Origin: Deltaproteobacteria bacterium
GTDB taxonomy: Bacteria; Myxococcota_A; SURF-8
Assembly: GCA_029570245.1 (NCBI GenBank)
Contig: JAKQSH010000112.1
Coordinates: forward strand, 1 to 10,197
Direction: 5' to 3'
Length of the DNA stretch: 10,197 nt
The notes below the pieces were generated by a model. It searched no databases. It worked only from the letters and a program-made list of their open reading frames with translations, and had not been told where the DNA came from. Within the stretch, counting starts at the first letter, position 1. Every line of letters starts with the position of its first letter. Below are positions 1-6,305 of this stretch, in pieces. Position numbers and translations under genes: made by a program.

Positions 1-1290
1 TTCGATACTCCGCGCGAAAGAGGCATACTGGCGACTCGTCGTCTGGCGCAGATTCCCAACATGCTGCGCAATGCACGCAAAAACATCAGCAATCCTCCGC
101 GTGTTTTTGTTGAGTCGGCCATTCACACCTGTCAGGGCGCCAGATTGTTTTTGCAGACTTCGCTGGTTGAATTTGCGACCTGCCAGGGCGGCATGCTGGG
201 CGAAGCCATGTTGGAAGCCAACGACGAAGCCGTCAGCGCGCTGGAATCGTTCGAGAAATTTCTTGAGGAAGAACTGCCGAAATGCAAGGACAAATTTGCT
301 GTCGGCAAAACCGTGTACAACCAGATTCTCAGATATCAGCATCAACTGCCTTACAGCAGCGACGATCTGATAAAAATAGCGAAAAAGGTTATCAAGCAGA
401 CCGAGAAAGAGCTTGAGGAAACTGCTGCAAAAATCGCGAAAAACAAAAGCTGGCAGGATATCGTCGAGAAACTGAAAGCCGACCATCCGACAGCTAAAAC
501 TCTGGTGCGTACTTACGAAAAAGAAATGAAGCGCGCCAGAAAATTTGTAGAGCAGAACGATCTTGTAAGCATACCTGAGGGCGAAGATATCGAAGTCGTT
601 CCCACTCCGCCTTTTGCACAGATGCTCATTCCCTATGCTGCCTATATAAGCCCCGCGCCGATGGATACCGTTCAGAAAGGCATTTTCTGGGTGACGGTGC
701 CGGACAATCTGGCTCGCGGCGAAGCGTCCAAGCGCCTGCTTGGTCACAGCAAATGGGGTATTCCGGTTACAGCTCTGCATGAAGCCTATCCTGGCCATCA
801 TCTGCAGCTGACAAAAGCCAACCAGCGTAAAAATCTTCTGCGACACATAATTACCACTTCAGTTTTTGCCGAAGGCTGGGCGCTGTATTGCGAAGAAATG
901 ATGTACGAGCAGGGATTCTATACCGATCCCAAAGAGCGTCTGCTGCAGCTTAAAGACAACCTCTGGCGTGCCTACCGCGTACTTATCGACGTGGGTTTGC
1001 ATACCGGCACAATGACGATCGACGAGGCCGTGAAAACTCTGGTCGAAAAAGCAGGCCTGGAAGAGCCTAACGCCGACGCCGAAGTGCGCCGCTATTGTCA
1101 GGACCCGACCCAGCCAATGAGCTACATCATCGGTAAACATCTTATTCAGCAGATACTGGCGGCCTATAAACGCAACGCGGGTAAAGAGTTCAAGCTGAAG
1201 GATTTCCATGAAAAGCTGTTGGCTTGCGGCACAATTCCGCCTACGCAGGTTGCCGCGCTGATGGGCCTGGGCGCAATCAATTTCAAGTAA
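1..1290 (+). CDS. DUF885-family putative zinc metallopeptidase, 3' part (5' end outside window)
   Basis: The reading frame is open from the first base, so this is the C-terminal 429 residues of a longer protein; DUF885 proteins are usually about 550-600 residues, so roughly 150 residues are missing. An ATG at 61 exists but lies inside the conserved region (LAQIPNMLRNARKNI) and is unlikely to be the start. Visible residue 260 begins HEAYPGHH, the hallmark of the family, and EGWALYCEE follows from residue 291; together they look like the two histidines and a downstream glutamate of a gluzincin-type zinc site. The end (FHEKLLACGTIPPTQVAALMG) is also typical of the family. The substrate is unknown, and peptidase activity is inferred from the motifs rather than established for this protein. 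Whether it has a signal peptide cannot be seen. It is followed after 11 bases by the epimerase gene, so the two are probably co-transcribed, although no functional link is obvious. Confidence 0.9.
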   Translation, partial: FDTPRERGILATRRLAQIPNMLRNARKNISNPPRVFVESAIHTCQGARLFLQTSLVEFATCQGGMLGEAMLEANDEAVSALESFEKFLEEELPKCKDKFAVGKTVYNQILRYQHQLPYSSDDLIKIAKKVIKQTEKELEETAAKIAKNKSWQDIVEKLKADHPTAKTLVRTYEKEMKRARKFVEQNDLVSIPEGEDIEVVPTPPFAQMLIPYAAYISPAPMDTVQKGIFWVTVPDNLARGEASKRLLGHSKWGIPVTALHEAYPGHHLQLTKANQRKNLLRHIITTSVFAEGWALYCEEMMYEQGFYTDPKERLLQLKDNLWRAYRVLIDVGLHTGTMTIDEAVKTLVEKAGLEEPNADAEVRRYCQDPTQPMSYIIGKHLIQQILAAYKRNAGKEFKLKDFHEKLLACGTIPPTQVAALMGLGAINFK

Positions 1291-1301
1291 CGGGAGAAAG
1301 C

Positions 1302-2258
1302 ATGTCGCGCATTTTCTGGCCGGAAGGCAGATATCTTGTAAGCGGAGGCGCCGGTTTCATCGGTTCGAATCTGGTTGAATCGCTGCTTGCCGCCGGTCGT
1401 GAAGTAAGAATAATCGACAATTTTATTACCGGAAAACGTGAAAATCTTGCCGATCTCAGTGGCTATGAATTGATCGAAGCGGATATCCGCAGTCTTGATT
1501 CCTGCCGGGCCGCCTGCCACGGCATCGATTACGTTCTGCATCAGGCCGCGTTGAGTTCGGTTCCGCGTTCCATTGACGAGCCGATTGCTGCCAACGAGCA
1601 CAATATCGTCGGTACTTTGAACATGCTTATGGCCTCACGTGAAAACGGTGTAAAACGCGTGAATATAGCCGCCAGTTCTTCGGCTTATGGCGATTCTGAT
1701 GTTCTGCCCAAAGTAGAAACGATGATTCCGCAGCCGATGTCGCCTTACGCCATAACCAAGCTGACCTGTGAGTATTACGCTGCGAGCTTCTGGAAAATAT
1801 TCGGGCTGCCGACAATTATTCTGCGTTATTTCAACGTGTTCGGAAAAAAGCAGGACCCGGATTCGGCTTACGCTGCGGTAATTCCCAAGTTCACCAGCAT
1901 GATGCTTAAAGGCAAATCTCCGGTTATTTTCGGTGATGGTGAGCAGAGCCGTGATTTTACTTACATCGAAGATGTAATTCAGGCCAATGCCAGGGGCGTT
2001 TGCGCCGGTCAGGAAGCTTTCGGGCAGGTTTTCAATGTGGCCTATGGTGAGCGCATCACACTTAACCGGCTGTACCGGAAATTACAGGAATTGCTGGAAT
2101 GCGACATCGAACCGTCTTACGAGCCTTTCAGGCCGGGTGAAGTGTTGCACTCTCTGGCCGATATCAGTAAAGCCCGCAGACTTCTTGATTACAATCCGCA
2201 GGTCAACGTCATACAGGGTCTGGAAAAAACCATTGACTGGTATAAGGCCAACCTGTAA
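1302..2258 (+). CDS. NAD-dependent nucleotide-sugar epimerase (UDP-GlcNAc 4-epimerase, WbpP/TviC type)
   Basis: A complete 318-residue protein of the extended short-chain dehydrogenase family. It most likely inverts C4 of a UDP-sugar in the cytoplasm, such as UDP-GlcNAc/UDP-GalNAc, for surface polysaccharide or glycan synthesis. The Rossmann glycine motif GGAGFIGS lies at residues 15-22, and the acidic residue after beta-2 is D39 (IIDN). The catalytic serine region is SSSAYG (125-130), and the YxxxK pair is Y149/K153 in YAITK. Segments such as YFNVFGKKQDPDSAYAAVIP (176-195) and GDGEQSRDFTYIEDV (211-225) match the WbpP/TviC subgroup better than GalE. The start at 1302 is chosen because GGGAG lies at 1292-1296 and the protein then begins just before the Rossmann fold. 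An in-frame ATG at 1224 would run inside the upstream gene. Exact substrate specificity (UDP-GlcNAc, UDP-Glc or a uronic acid) cannot be fixed from sequence. No other glycan gene is visible in the window. Confidence 0.88.
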   Translation: MSRIFWPEGRYLVSGGAGFIGSNLVESLLAAGREVRIIDNFITGKRENLADLSGYELIEADIRSLDSCRAACHGIDYVLHQAALSSVPRSIDEPIAANEHNIVGTLNMLMASRENGVKRVNIAASSSAYGDSDVLPKVETMIPQPMSPYAITKLTCEYYAASFWKIFGLPTIILRYFNVFGKKQDPDSAYAAVIPKFTSMMLKGKSPVIFGDGEQSRDFTYIEDVIQANARGVCAGQEAFGQVFNVAYGERITLNRLYRKLQELLECDIEPSYEPFRPGEVLHSLADISKARRLLDYNPQVNVIQGLEKTIDWYKANL

Positions 2259-2277
2259 AAGACTGGCAGCCTGTCTT
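2259..2277 (-). terminator. Weak hairpin between convergent genes
   Basis: An imperfect stem with arms AAGAC/GTCTT, an A-A (T-T) mismatch and an inner GG/CC pair closes on a three-base loop. Read on the minus strand it is preceded by runs of T and followed by only a short TTTT, so it is at best a weak intrinsic terminator for the minus-strand gene ending at 2352. On the plus strand the hairpin is followed by A residues, so it does not look like a terminator for the epimerase gene. The rest of the 93-base convergent gap shows nothing else recognisable. Confidence 0.25.
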
Positions 2278-2351
2278 AAAAAAAACAAAAAAGCTTATCT
2301 CAAGTATTGTGATTTTATTCCGGGTTCTGCGCAGGCATGTTGCCGGCGGAA

Positions 2352-3050
2352 TTAATTGTCTTTTGTATTCTGCTGATTGTTGTCGGACTTCGCTTGATAC
2401 TCGAGGTAGTTGGCTCGCGGATCATCGTCGCCGGAAATGTCGATAATTTTGCTGGTGAAAAGGCCATAAGCCAGGGCTACCAGGAAAAGAATGAAAACCA
2501 GCACGGCTACCCTAAGGGTAACGCTTGAGAACACCGGAGGTTTCTGACCTTGTCTGAGTGCATCCATTACGTCAGTATTACGCGGACGACGCTCGGATTC
2601 GGGTAGTCCTTTTACTTTGTGGATGGTTTTAGGCTGAAAAGCTATATAATCTTCTGCCGGAGGTTCTTCGGGTTTTTTAGCCTGATTTTCTTTTTCGAAC
2701 TGGTCGAACAGCTGAATGAATTCACGAGTCGGCGTAGTTTTTTCGACTGGCTCTTTCTGATATTCCACATCCTCTACAATGTGTTGTGCAATCTGAACTT
2801 TCTGTTCTACAGTCAGCTTTCTGGCTGGAGTTTCGCTTGATGTCGCTGCTCCGGGCGCAATGGCTCTGGTCTGCGCGGTATTCCAACCGGGAAGCTCTTC
2901 AATGGTACACCAGCGCTTTTCGGCGATGATGTAGACGGAATCTTTTTCGCTTATTTCCGAAAGAGAAACCAGACGTCTGAGCTGGTCAACATCTTTGACG
3001 CCTAGAGTTTTACCCTCGCGTTTTATCGCAAAAAGGCTGTTGTTCGCCAT
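2352..3050 (-). CDS. Single-pass membrane protein with GYF_2-like N-terminal region, function unknown
   Basis: A 232-residue protein not recognised as a named family. Residues 5-55 have the spacing of the GYF_2/DUF4339 and related small domains: a short strand around FAIKREGKTLG, a helix VDQLRRLV, then ISEKDSVY, and a tryptophan segment RWCTIEELPGW. The tyrosine of a classical GYF motif is absent, so this assignment is tentative. Residues 56-175 are charged, rich in Pro, Glu and Lys, and probably mostly disordered, with a possible short helix at 108-124. One strong transmembrane segment lies at about 178-199, followed by an acidic 33-residue tail. There is no signal peptide. Basic residues precede the membrane segment and the tail is acidic, suggesting a cytoplasmic N-terminus with the tail outside. 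The ATG at 3050 is preferred over one at 3083 because GGAGG lies 10 bases upstream and the 3083 start would have that site inside the coding region. It is the last gene of the minus-strand envelope block and may have its own promoter. Confidence 0.72.
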   Translation of the reverse strand: MANNSLFAIKREGKTLGVKDVDQLRRLVSLSEISEKDSVYIIAEKRWCTIEELPGWNTAQTRAIAPGAATSSETPARKLTVEQKVQIAQHIVEDVEYQKEPVEKTTPTREFIQLFDQFEKENQAKKPEEPPAEDYIAFQPKTIHKVKGLPESERRPRNTDVMDALRQGQKPPVFSSVTLRVAVLVFILFLVALAYGLFTSKIIDISGDDDPRANYLEYQAKSDNNQQNTKDN

Positions 3051-3060
3051 TTCGAATATC

Positions 3061-3065
3061 CCTCC
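3061..3065 (-). promoter_or_regulatory. Ribosome binding site deciding the start of the membrane protein gene
   Basis: GGAGG on the minus strand, 10 bases before the ATG at 3050. It supports that start over the in-frame ATG at 3083, which lies upstream of this site. Confidence 0.6.
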
Positions 3066-3095
3066 AGAAATACTTCTCCACATCCACGGCTAACC

Positions 3096-3124
3096 ATATT
3101 AACTCAAAAGCGCCGCGCTGTGAA
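3096..3124 (-). promoter_or_regulatory. Candidate sigma70-type promoter for the membrane protein gene
   Basis: On the minus strand, TTCACA (3119-3124, five of six matches to TTGACA) is followed after 17 bases by TAATAT (3096-3101, four of six matches to TATAAT). Transcription would start near 3089, giving a leader of about 38 bases. The spacer contains the short GC-rich inverted repeat AGCG-CGG-CGCT followed by TTTT. That element could instead act as a weak terminator for the gene upstream, so the two readings compete. Confidence 0.4.
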
Positions 3125-3166
3125 ATTAAAATTTTGTCAGGACTTCAGCAGGTTCTGCCGCCCTGT

Positions 3167-4057
3167 TCAGAAGTCAACTCCGAGATTGAAACTGTAATTG
3201 TAAACGCTTTCGCTGCTGATTATGATTTCCGGCGAAAAACTTACATAGGACGCCATCATGCGCAACCCCAGGAACCAGCGGTGAATCGGGGCGGTTATTC
3301 CGTCCAGCAGCAGCAGGCGATCGTTGTTGTACGGGTCGAAGGTGGGGTTCGCCACATGCGGACGGGCGCGCATAAGCACTACTGAATAGCCGGTGTATGG
3401 GCACAGTTGCAGAAATCCGGCTACGCCGAAATTTTTGGAAACAGAAAGGTCCCAGTTCCACAGGTCCATATCGAGGTCTTCGGAATTGAAGAGATGATCG
3501 TATGTCATGCGCACCGCAAAATCCGGGTAATACTTGAAGCCCTCGAAAAAGGCGAATTTGAATTCTCCGCCGAAGGTGAACATCTGCGAGCCGATGACAT
3601 AATTAACGTTCATACCCAGTTCCATTGAGTACGGCAGACCCTTGCGGGCGTGAAAACGCAGAGTATTGAGCATTGAAGGCGCACTGCCGTCTTTTCCTCC
3701 GCCGTAATTAAGATTGGGGAAACGTTCCACACCCTGCAGGGCATCTGCCCAGTTGTCGCCGCCGGGAATCTGGTTGACTGCAACTTCGAGTCCGAGATTG
3801 AAACCTGCATATCCAAGCGTTTCTGCCGGGGCATGAAATTTAGGTGCGATGACCGCTGCAAACTGTTTGGCGAAGCTTTCGAAGCCGCCCTGATTGGTGA
3901 GAACTTTATTGGGGTTGCTCGGATCGGCTACACACCAGCCGTCGGCTCCTCGCTGGCAGAATCTCCATAAAGAAAGGTCGTATTTTGCGGCATGAACCGG
4001 AAATGCGGTGAAAAGACCGACTGTTAAAATTGCCGCTATAACAATACGTCTGTACAT
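3167..4057 (-). CDS. Secreted outer-membrane beta-barrel protein, family not recognised
   Basis: A 296-residue protein with an N-terminal signal peptide: basic MYRR, a hydrophobic core IVIAAILTVGLF, and probable cleavage after VHA at about residue 23. The mature part alternates polar and hydrophobic residues with many aromatics and glycines (for example FTFGGEFKFAFFEGFKYYPD). It ends in YNYSFNLGVDF with a C-terminal phenylalanine, the beta-signal recognised by the BAM assembly machinery. These features support an outer-membrane barrel, perhaps 10-12 strands by length. Cysteines near the mature N-terminus (in RFCQRG and DGWCVAD) could form a disulfide. I do not recognise the family, and a transport or structural role cannot be chosen between. 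A ribosome site (GGAG about nine bases before the ATG) and a strong promoter lie directly upstream, so the gene can be expressed independently of the OmpA-like gene 96 bases ahead of it. Confidence 0.82.
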   Translation of the reverse strand: MYRRIVIAAILTVGLFTAFPVHAAKYDLSLWRFCQRGADGWCVADPSNPNKVLTNQGGFESFAKQFAAVIAPKFHAPAETLGYAGFNLGLEVAVNQIPGGDNWADALQGVERFPNLNYGGGKDGSAPSMLNTLRFHARKGLPYSMELGMNVNYVIGSQMFTFGGEFKFAFFEGFKYYPDFAVRMTYDHLFNSEDLDMDLWNWDLSVSKNFGVAGFLQLCPYTGYSVVLMRARPHVANPTFDPYNNDRLLLLDGITAPIHRWFLGLRMMASYVSFSPEIIISSESVYNYSFNLGVDF

Positions 4058-4095
4058 GCCGTCAGGCTCCAGGCCAGTTTCAAACGTTTAATCGT

Positions 4096-4127
4096 GTTCT
4101 TCAGAAGCATACCAGACTTTGAAGAAC
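4096..4127. promoter_or_regulatory. Perfect 8-base inverted repeat around the -10 box: candidate operator
   Basis: GTTCTTCA (4096-4103) and TGAAGAAC (4120-4127) are exact reverse complements separated by 16 bases. The -10 box of the beta-barrel gene promoter (4106-4111) lies inside the spacer, and the outer arm abuts the -35 box. Half-site centres are 24 bases apart. A dimeric regulator bound here would block RNA polymerase. The likely transcription start falls within or at the edge of the downstream arm, so an RNA hairpin could form only in readthrough transcripts from the upstream gene, and there is no T run to make it a terminator. The regulator is unknown. Confidence 0.45.
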
Positions 4128-4133
4128 TGTCAA
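4106..4133 (-). promoter_or_regulatory. Strong sigma70-type promoter for the beta-barrel gene
   Basis: On the minus strand, a perfect TTGACA (4128-4133) is followed after 16 bases by TATGCT (4106-4111, four of six matches). A TGG precedes it in the position of an extended -10 element. The start of transcription would be near 4099, giving a leader of about 40 bases before the ATG at 4057. It lies wholly between the OmpA-like gene and the beta-barrel gene. Confidence 0.65.
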
Positions 4134-4153
4134 AATCCTCTTTCCGGTCAAAT

Positions 4154-6091
4154 TCAGCGGTTCGTCAGAAACTCCACGCGCTCGTTGTTGTTGCGCCCTT
4201 TAATCGTCGTCGGGGACGCCAGCGGTTGGCTGTCGCCCAGACCGGAGGCCCGCATGCGGTCGGAAGGAACTCCCCGACTGCTCAAATATGTTTTTATCAT
4301 TCCGGCGCGCACCTGCGAAAGCTCTCTGTTGGCTCCGGCGTCACCGCGTCCAGAAGTGTGAACAGCTATTTCAACCACACCGACTTCAGGGTGGGCTTTA
4401 ATGTAATCGGCAATGGCGTTCAAAATTGCAAACGATTCCCTCCTGATGAGTGAGCGTCCGTTCATAAAGCTTACCGGCCTGCGCAGAACCAGCCTGCCGT
4501 TTCCGGGGCTTACCAATGCCATCGGGGCGATTTCCGTTACGACAGGAGCAGTTTCTTTTTCCGCCTTACCGCCTGTTGGACATCCGTTGTAGTTGGGATT
4601 GCCGCTCTTTTTTCCGTAGCGGTTCGGGCACTTGTCTTCGCTGTCCGGGATTCTGTCGTTGTCGTTGTCCGGGTCGGGGCAGCCGTCGTCGTCTTTGAAT
4701 CCATCTTTGTCTTCGGCTTCGTTCGGACAGGGATCGTCTTTGTCGCTGAGTCCGTCTCCGTCATTGTCGTTGTCGGGGCAGCCGTCAGCGTCTTCGAATC
4801 CGTCACGATCTTCTTTTGCGTCCAGACATCTGTCCTGAATGTCAATCACACCATCGTTGTCGATATCCGTATCTGGACATCCGTCCGTATCGTTGTCGCC
4901 ATCGAAGTCTTCGGCAGCCAGCGGACATGTGTCGCGTTCATCGGCGATGCCGTCGCCGTCATTGTCGCTGTCTGGACAGCCGTCGCTGTCGCGGAAATCG
5001 TCACGGTCTTCAGCAGCCAGCGGGCAGCTGTCGTCAAGATCGAGTATTCCGTCTCGATCGTTGTCCGGGTCGGGGCAGCCGTCATCGTCTTCGAATCCGT
5101 CAACGTCTTCGACTTCGCCAGGACATCTGTCGTCTTCATCTTCGACCGTATCCATGTCGGCATCCAGCTTTTCCCAGGCCCAGCCGAAATTGACGAAGTA
5201 TCCAACCAGGCCGGAGCCGAAGCCTGGATTGAGTCCGAATTCCACTCCGGCCCCGACATGCATGTCGAACGGCAGTTCGTAGGCGGCACCGAGATTGGCG
5301 AACAGCGGATTGTTGAAGCGCTGCCTGAAAGGTTCTTTCGCCATAGTCGCGCCGTGGAACTCGGCCATTATACGCATGCCTTCAAGTGGAGTGTCGTATT
5401 GCACTCCCACCGCATACAACAGTTCGTCGTCGATTTCCTGCGAGTACACCACGCTTCCCTGCGGGCCGATCACTTCGGCGACTGTCACTGCCGGGCGCAG
5501 ACGATATCCCAGATTCGTGGCCATCGTCACCGGTCCGACTTTTCCGTCGAGAACTATTTTGAAATCGGCTCCGAAGCCTTTGTCGCCGAAGTATGAATAT
5601 TCATCGCCGGATGGGAAACTTATTGTATTGACCAGAGCCAGTCCCACCGGCCAGTCTTCGCGAGCCAGCGCCCTGATTTTGTGGTTGAAACGGAAATCGC
5701 CGAAGGCTGTGCCGGACGGTTCATGTCCGGGAGAAAGCGCATTGCCGTCCTGGAAAACGACAAATGGCATATCGAAGCCAGCTTCGTAATATTTGCAGAA
5801 GGCGACTGAGAATGTCAGGTCCATTTTATACTGAGGCCCGACGAGGTCGATAGTTCCCTGCGGAACGTTGTATTCGAGCGGACCGTTGATGAAATGAAAA
5901 TACAGGTCTGTTCCGAAACGCAACGGTTTGTGCATCTCGCTGCTGTCAACCGTAATAAGGCCGTATTTGTCCATTGCAGGTCGGAAACGTTCGATGTTGA
6001 AACGCTGATCCGTGGCGGAAGCCGTTGCAGTATGAAAAAAGGCTGATATTACAGCCAGTATAATCAGAGTTCTGGATAATCCGATCTTCAT
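4154..6091 (-). CDS. OmpA-family outer-membrane protein with thrombospondin type 3-like repeats
   Basis: A 645-residue protein. The signal peptide covers about residues 1-26 (core LIILAVISAFF, cleavage after ASA). Residues about 27-305 are rich in alternating aromatic strands (for example YFHFING, LVGYFVNFGWAWE) and look like an N-terminal outer-membrane beta-barrel. Residues about 311-505 hold six 33-residue Asp-rich repeats of the thrombospondin type 3 kind, with DxDxDG loops expected to bind calcium and one cysteine pair each. Residues about 515-645 are an OmpA/MotB-type domain: SFMNGRSLIRRESFAILNAI, then VHTSGRGDAGANRELSQVRA, then RMRASGLGDSQP and a final NERVEF. The family normally anchors the outer membrane to peptidoglycan. 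Here the usual GYTD/GHTD aspartate that contacts diaminopimelate is serine (S580), while the partner arginine (R595) is kept. Barrel-TSP3-OmpA proteins are widespread in diderm bacteria. The start is the ATG at 6091, preceded by only a weak ribosome site. Confidence 0.9.
   Translation of the reverse strand: MKIGLSRTLIILAVISAFFHTATASATDQRFNIERFRPAMDKYGLITVDSSEMHKPLRFGTDLYFHFINGPLEYNVPQGTIDLVGPQYKMDLTFSVAFCKYYEAGFDMPFVVFQDGNALSPGHEPSGTAFGDFRFNHKIRALAREDWPVGLALVNTISFPSGDEYSYFGDKGFGADFKIVLDGKVGPVTMATNLGYRLRPAVTVAEVIGPQGSVVYSQEIDDELLYAVGVQYDTPLEGMRIMAEFHGATMAKEPFRQRFNNPLFANLGAAYELPFDMHVGAGVEFGLNPGFGSGLVGYFVNFGWAWEKLDADMDTVEDEDDRCPGEVEDVDGFEDDDGCPDPDNDRDGILDLDDSCPLAAEDRDDFRDSDGCPDSDNDGDGIADERDTCPLAAEDFDGDNDTDGCPDTDIDNDGVIDIQDRCLDAKEDRDGFEDADGCPDNDNDGDGLSDKDDPCPNEAEDKDGFKDDDGCPDPDNDNDRIPDSEDKCPNRYGKKSGNPNYNGCPTGGKAEKETAPVVTEIAPMALVSPGNGRLVLRRPVSFMNGRSLIRRESFAILNAIADYIKAHPEVGVVEIAVHTSGRGDAGANRELSQVRAGMIKTYLSSRGVPSDRMRASGLGDSQPLASPTTIKGRNNNERVEFLTNR
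4577..5161 (-). repeat. Six tandem 33-residue (about 99-base) calcium-binding repeats within the OmpA-like gene
   Basis: The first cysteines lie at residues 323, 356, 389, 422, 455 and 488, exactly 33 apart. Each is followed 16 residues later by a second cysteine (339, 372, 405, 438, 471, 504) in DGCPD or NGCP. The unit reads roughly DNDxDGxxDxxDxCPxxxEDxDGFxDxDGCPD. Repeat 4 has CL in place of CP, and repeat 6 loses the acidic residues between its cysteines (RYGKKSGNPNY). At the DNA level the copies have diverged, so the repeat is a protein-level one and not a recent tandem amplification. It probably forms a rigid calcium-loaded stalk between barrel and peptidoglycan domain. Confidence 0.9.
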
Positions 6092-6138
6092 TGCCTAACC
6101 CGCATTATGAATTTACCTTAAATAGCGGCAGTATGCAT

Positions 6139-6167
6139 ATTTTTACCATGAAGCCGTGAAATTTCAA
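6139..6167 (-). promoter_or_regulatory. Candidate promoter for the OmpA-like gene
   Basis: On the minus strand, TTGAAA (6162-6167, five of six) is followed after 17 bases by AAAAAT (6139-6144, four of six). Transcription would start around 6132, leaving a leader of about 40 bases. Base composition here is AT-rich, so chance matches are possible. Confidence 0.35.
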
Positions 6168-6237
6168 AACAATTAGCCGGATTATTGATGTCATATTCCA
6201 GCCTGGACAATGTCGGCGTCGCTCACGTCCAAAAACC

Positions 6238-6266
6238 TTGACGCCTGCCTGCCTTCGGGGTACTTT
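6238..6266 (+). promoter_or_regulatory. Candidate promoter for the lipoprotein-dapA-dapB-dapL operon
   Basis: TTGACG (6238-6243, five of six) is followed after 17 bases by TACTTT (6261-6266, only three of six). The position suits a leader of about 30 bases before the ATG at 6306. The -10 match is poor. The rest of the 214-base divergent gap (6092-6305) shows no riboswitch-like fold or other signal I can recognise, but a lysine riboswitch or regulator site cannot be excluded by eye. Confidence 0.3.
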
Positions 6267-6293
6267 TTACATCTGATTATCACTGACGCGAAC

Positions 6294-6298
6294 AGGAG
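6294..6298 (+). promoter_or_regulatory. Ribosome binding site of the lipoprotein gene
   Basis: AGGAG seven bases before the ATG at 6306. It fixes that start over the in-frame ATG at 6210, and the protein then begins with a normal lipoprotein signal peptide. Confidence 0.75.
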
Positions 6299-6305
6299 CC
6301 GCCTG

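Noticed and set aside
1224..1301. Upstream in-frame extension of the epimerase from an ATG at 1224
   Set aside because: It overlaps the DUF885 gene by 67 bases; a good ribosome site before the ATG at 1302 and the normal family N-terminus favour the shorter form.
3051..3083. ATG at 3083 as start of the membrane protein gene
   Set aside because: It would put the GGAGG ribosome site inside the coding region and add residues that do not resemble a signal peptide.
3100..3166. Intrinsic terminator after the beta-barrel gene (nested GCAG/CTGC and CAGG/CCTG stems, then TTTT; also AGCG-CGG-CGCT-TTTT)
   Set aside because: The stems are short and interrupted and the T runs are only four bases; the second one overlaps the spacer of a better promoter candidate. 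Not strong enough to list.
4577..5161. Regular repeats of about 99 bases, considered as a CRISPR array or tandem DNA repeat
   Set aside because: The period is a coding 33-residue unit in frame with the gene; the DNA copies are diverged and there are no unique spacers between identical repeats.
4537..5289. Several overlapping open frames on both strands with Ser/Pro/Thr- or Arg-rich translations
   Set aside because: They are alternative-frame readings of the Asp-rich repeat codons of the OmpA-like gene; their low complexity follows from that repeat.
6210..6305. Upstream in-frame extension of the lipoprotein from an ATG at 6210
   Set aside because: It would bury the signal peptide, and AGGAG is correctly placed for the ATG at 6306.
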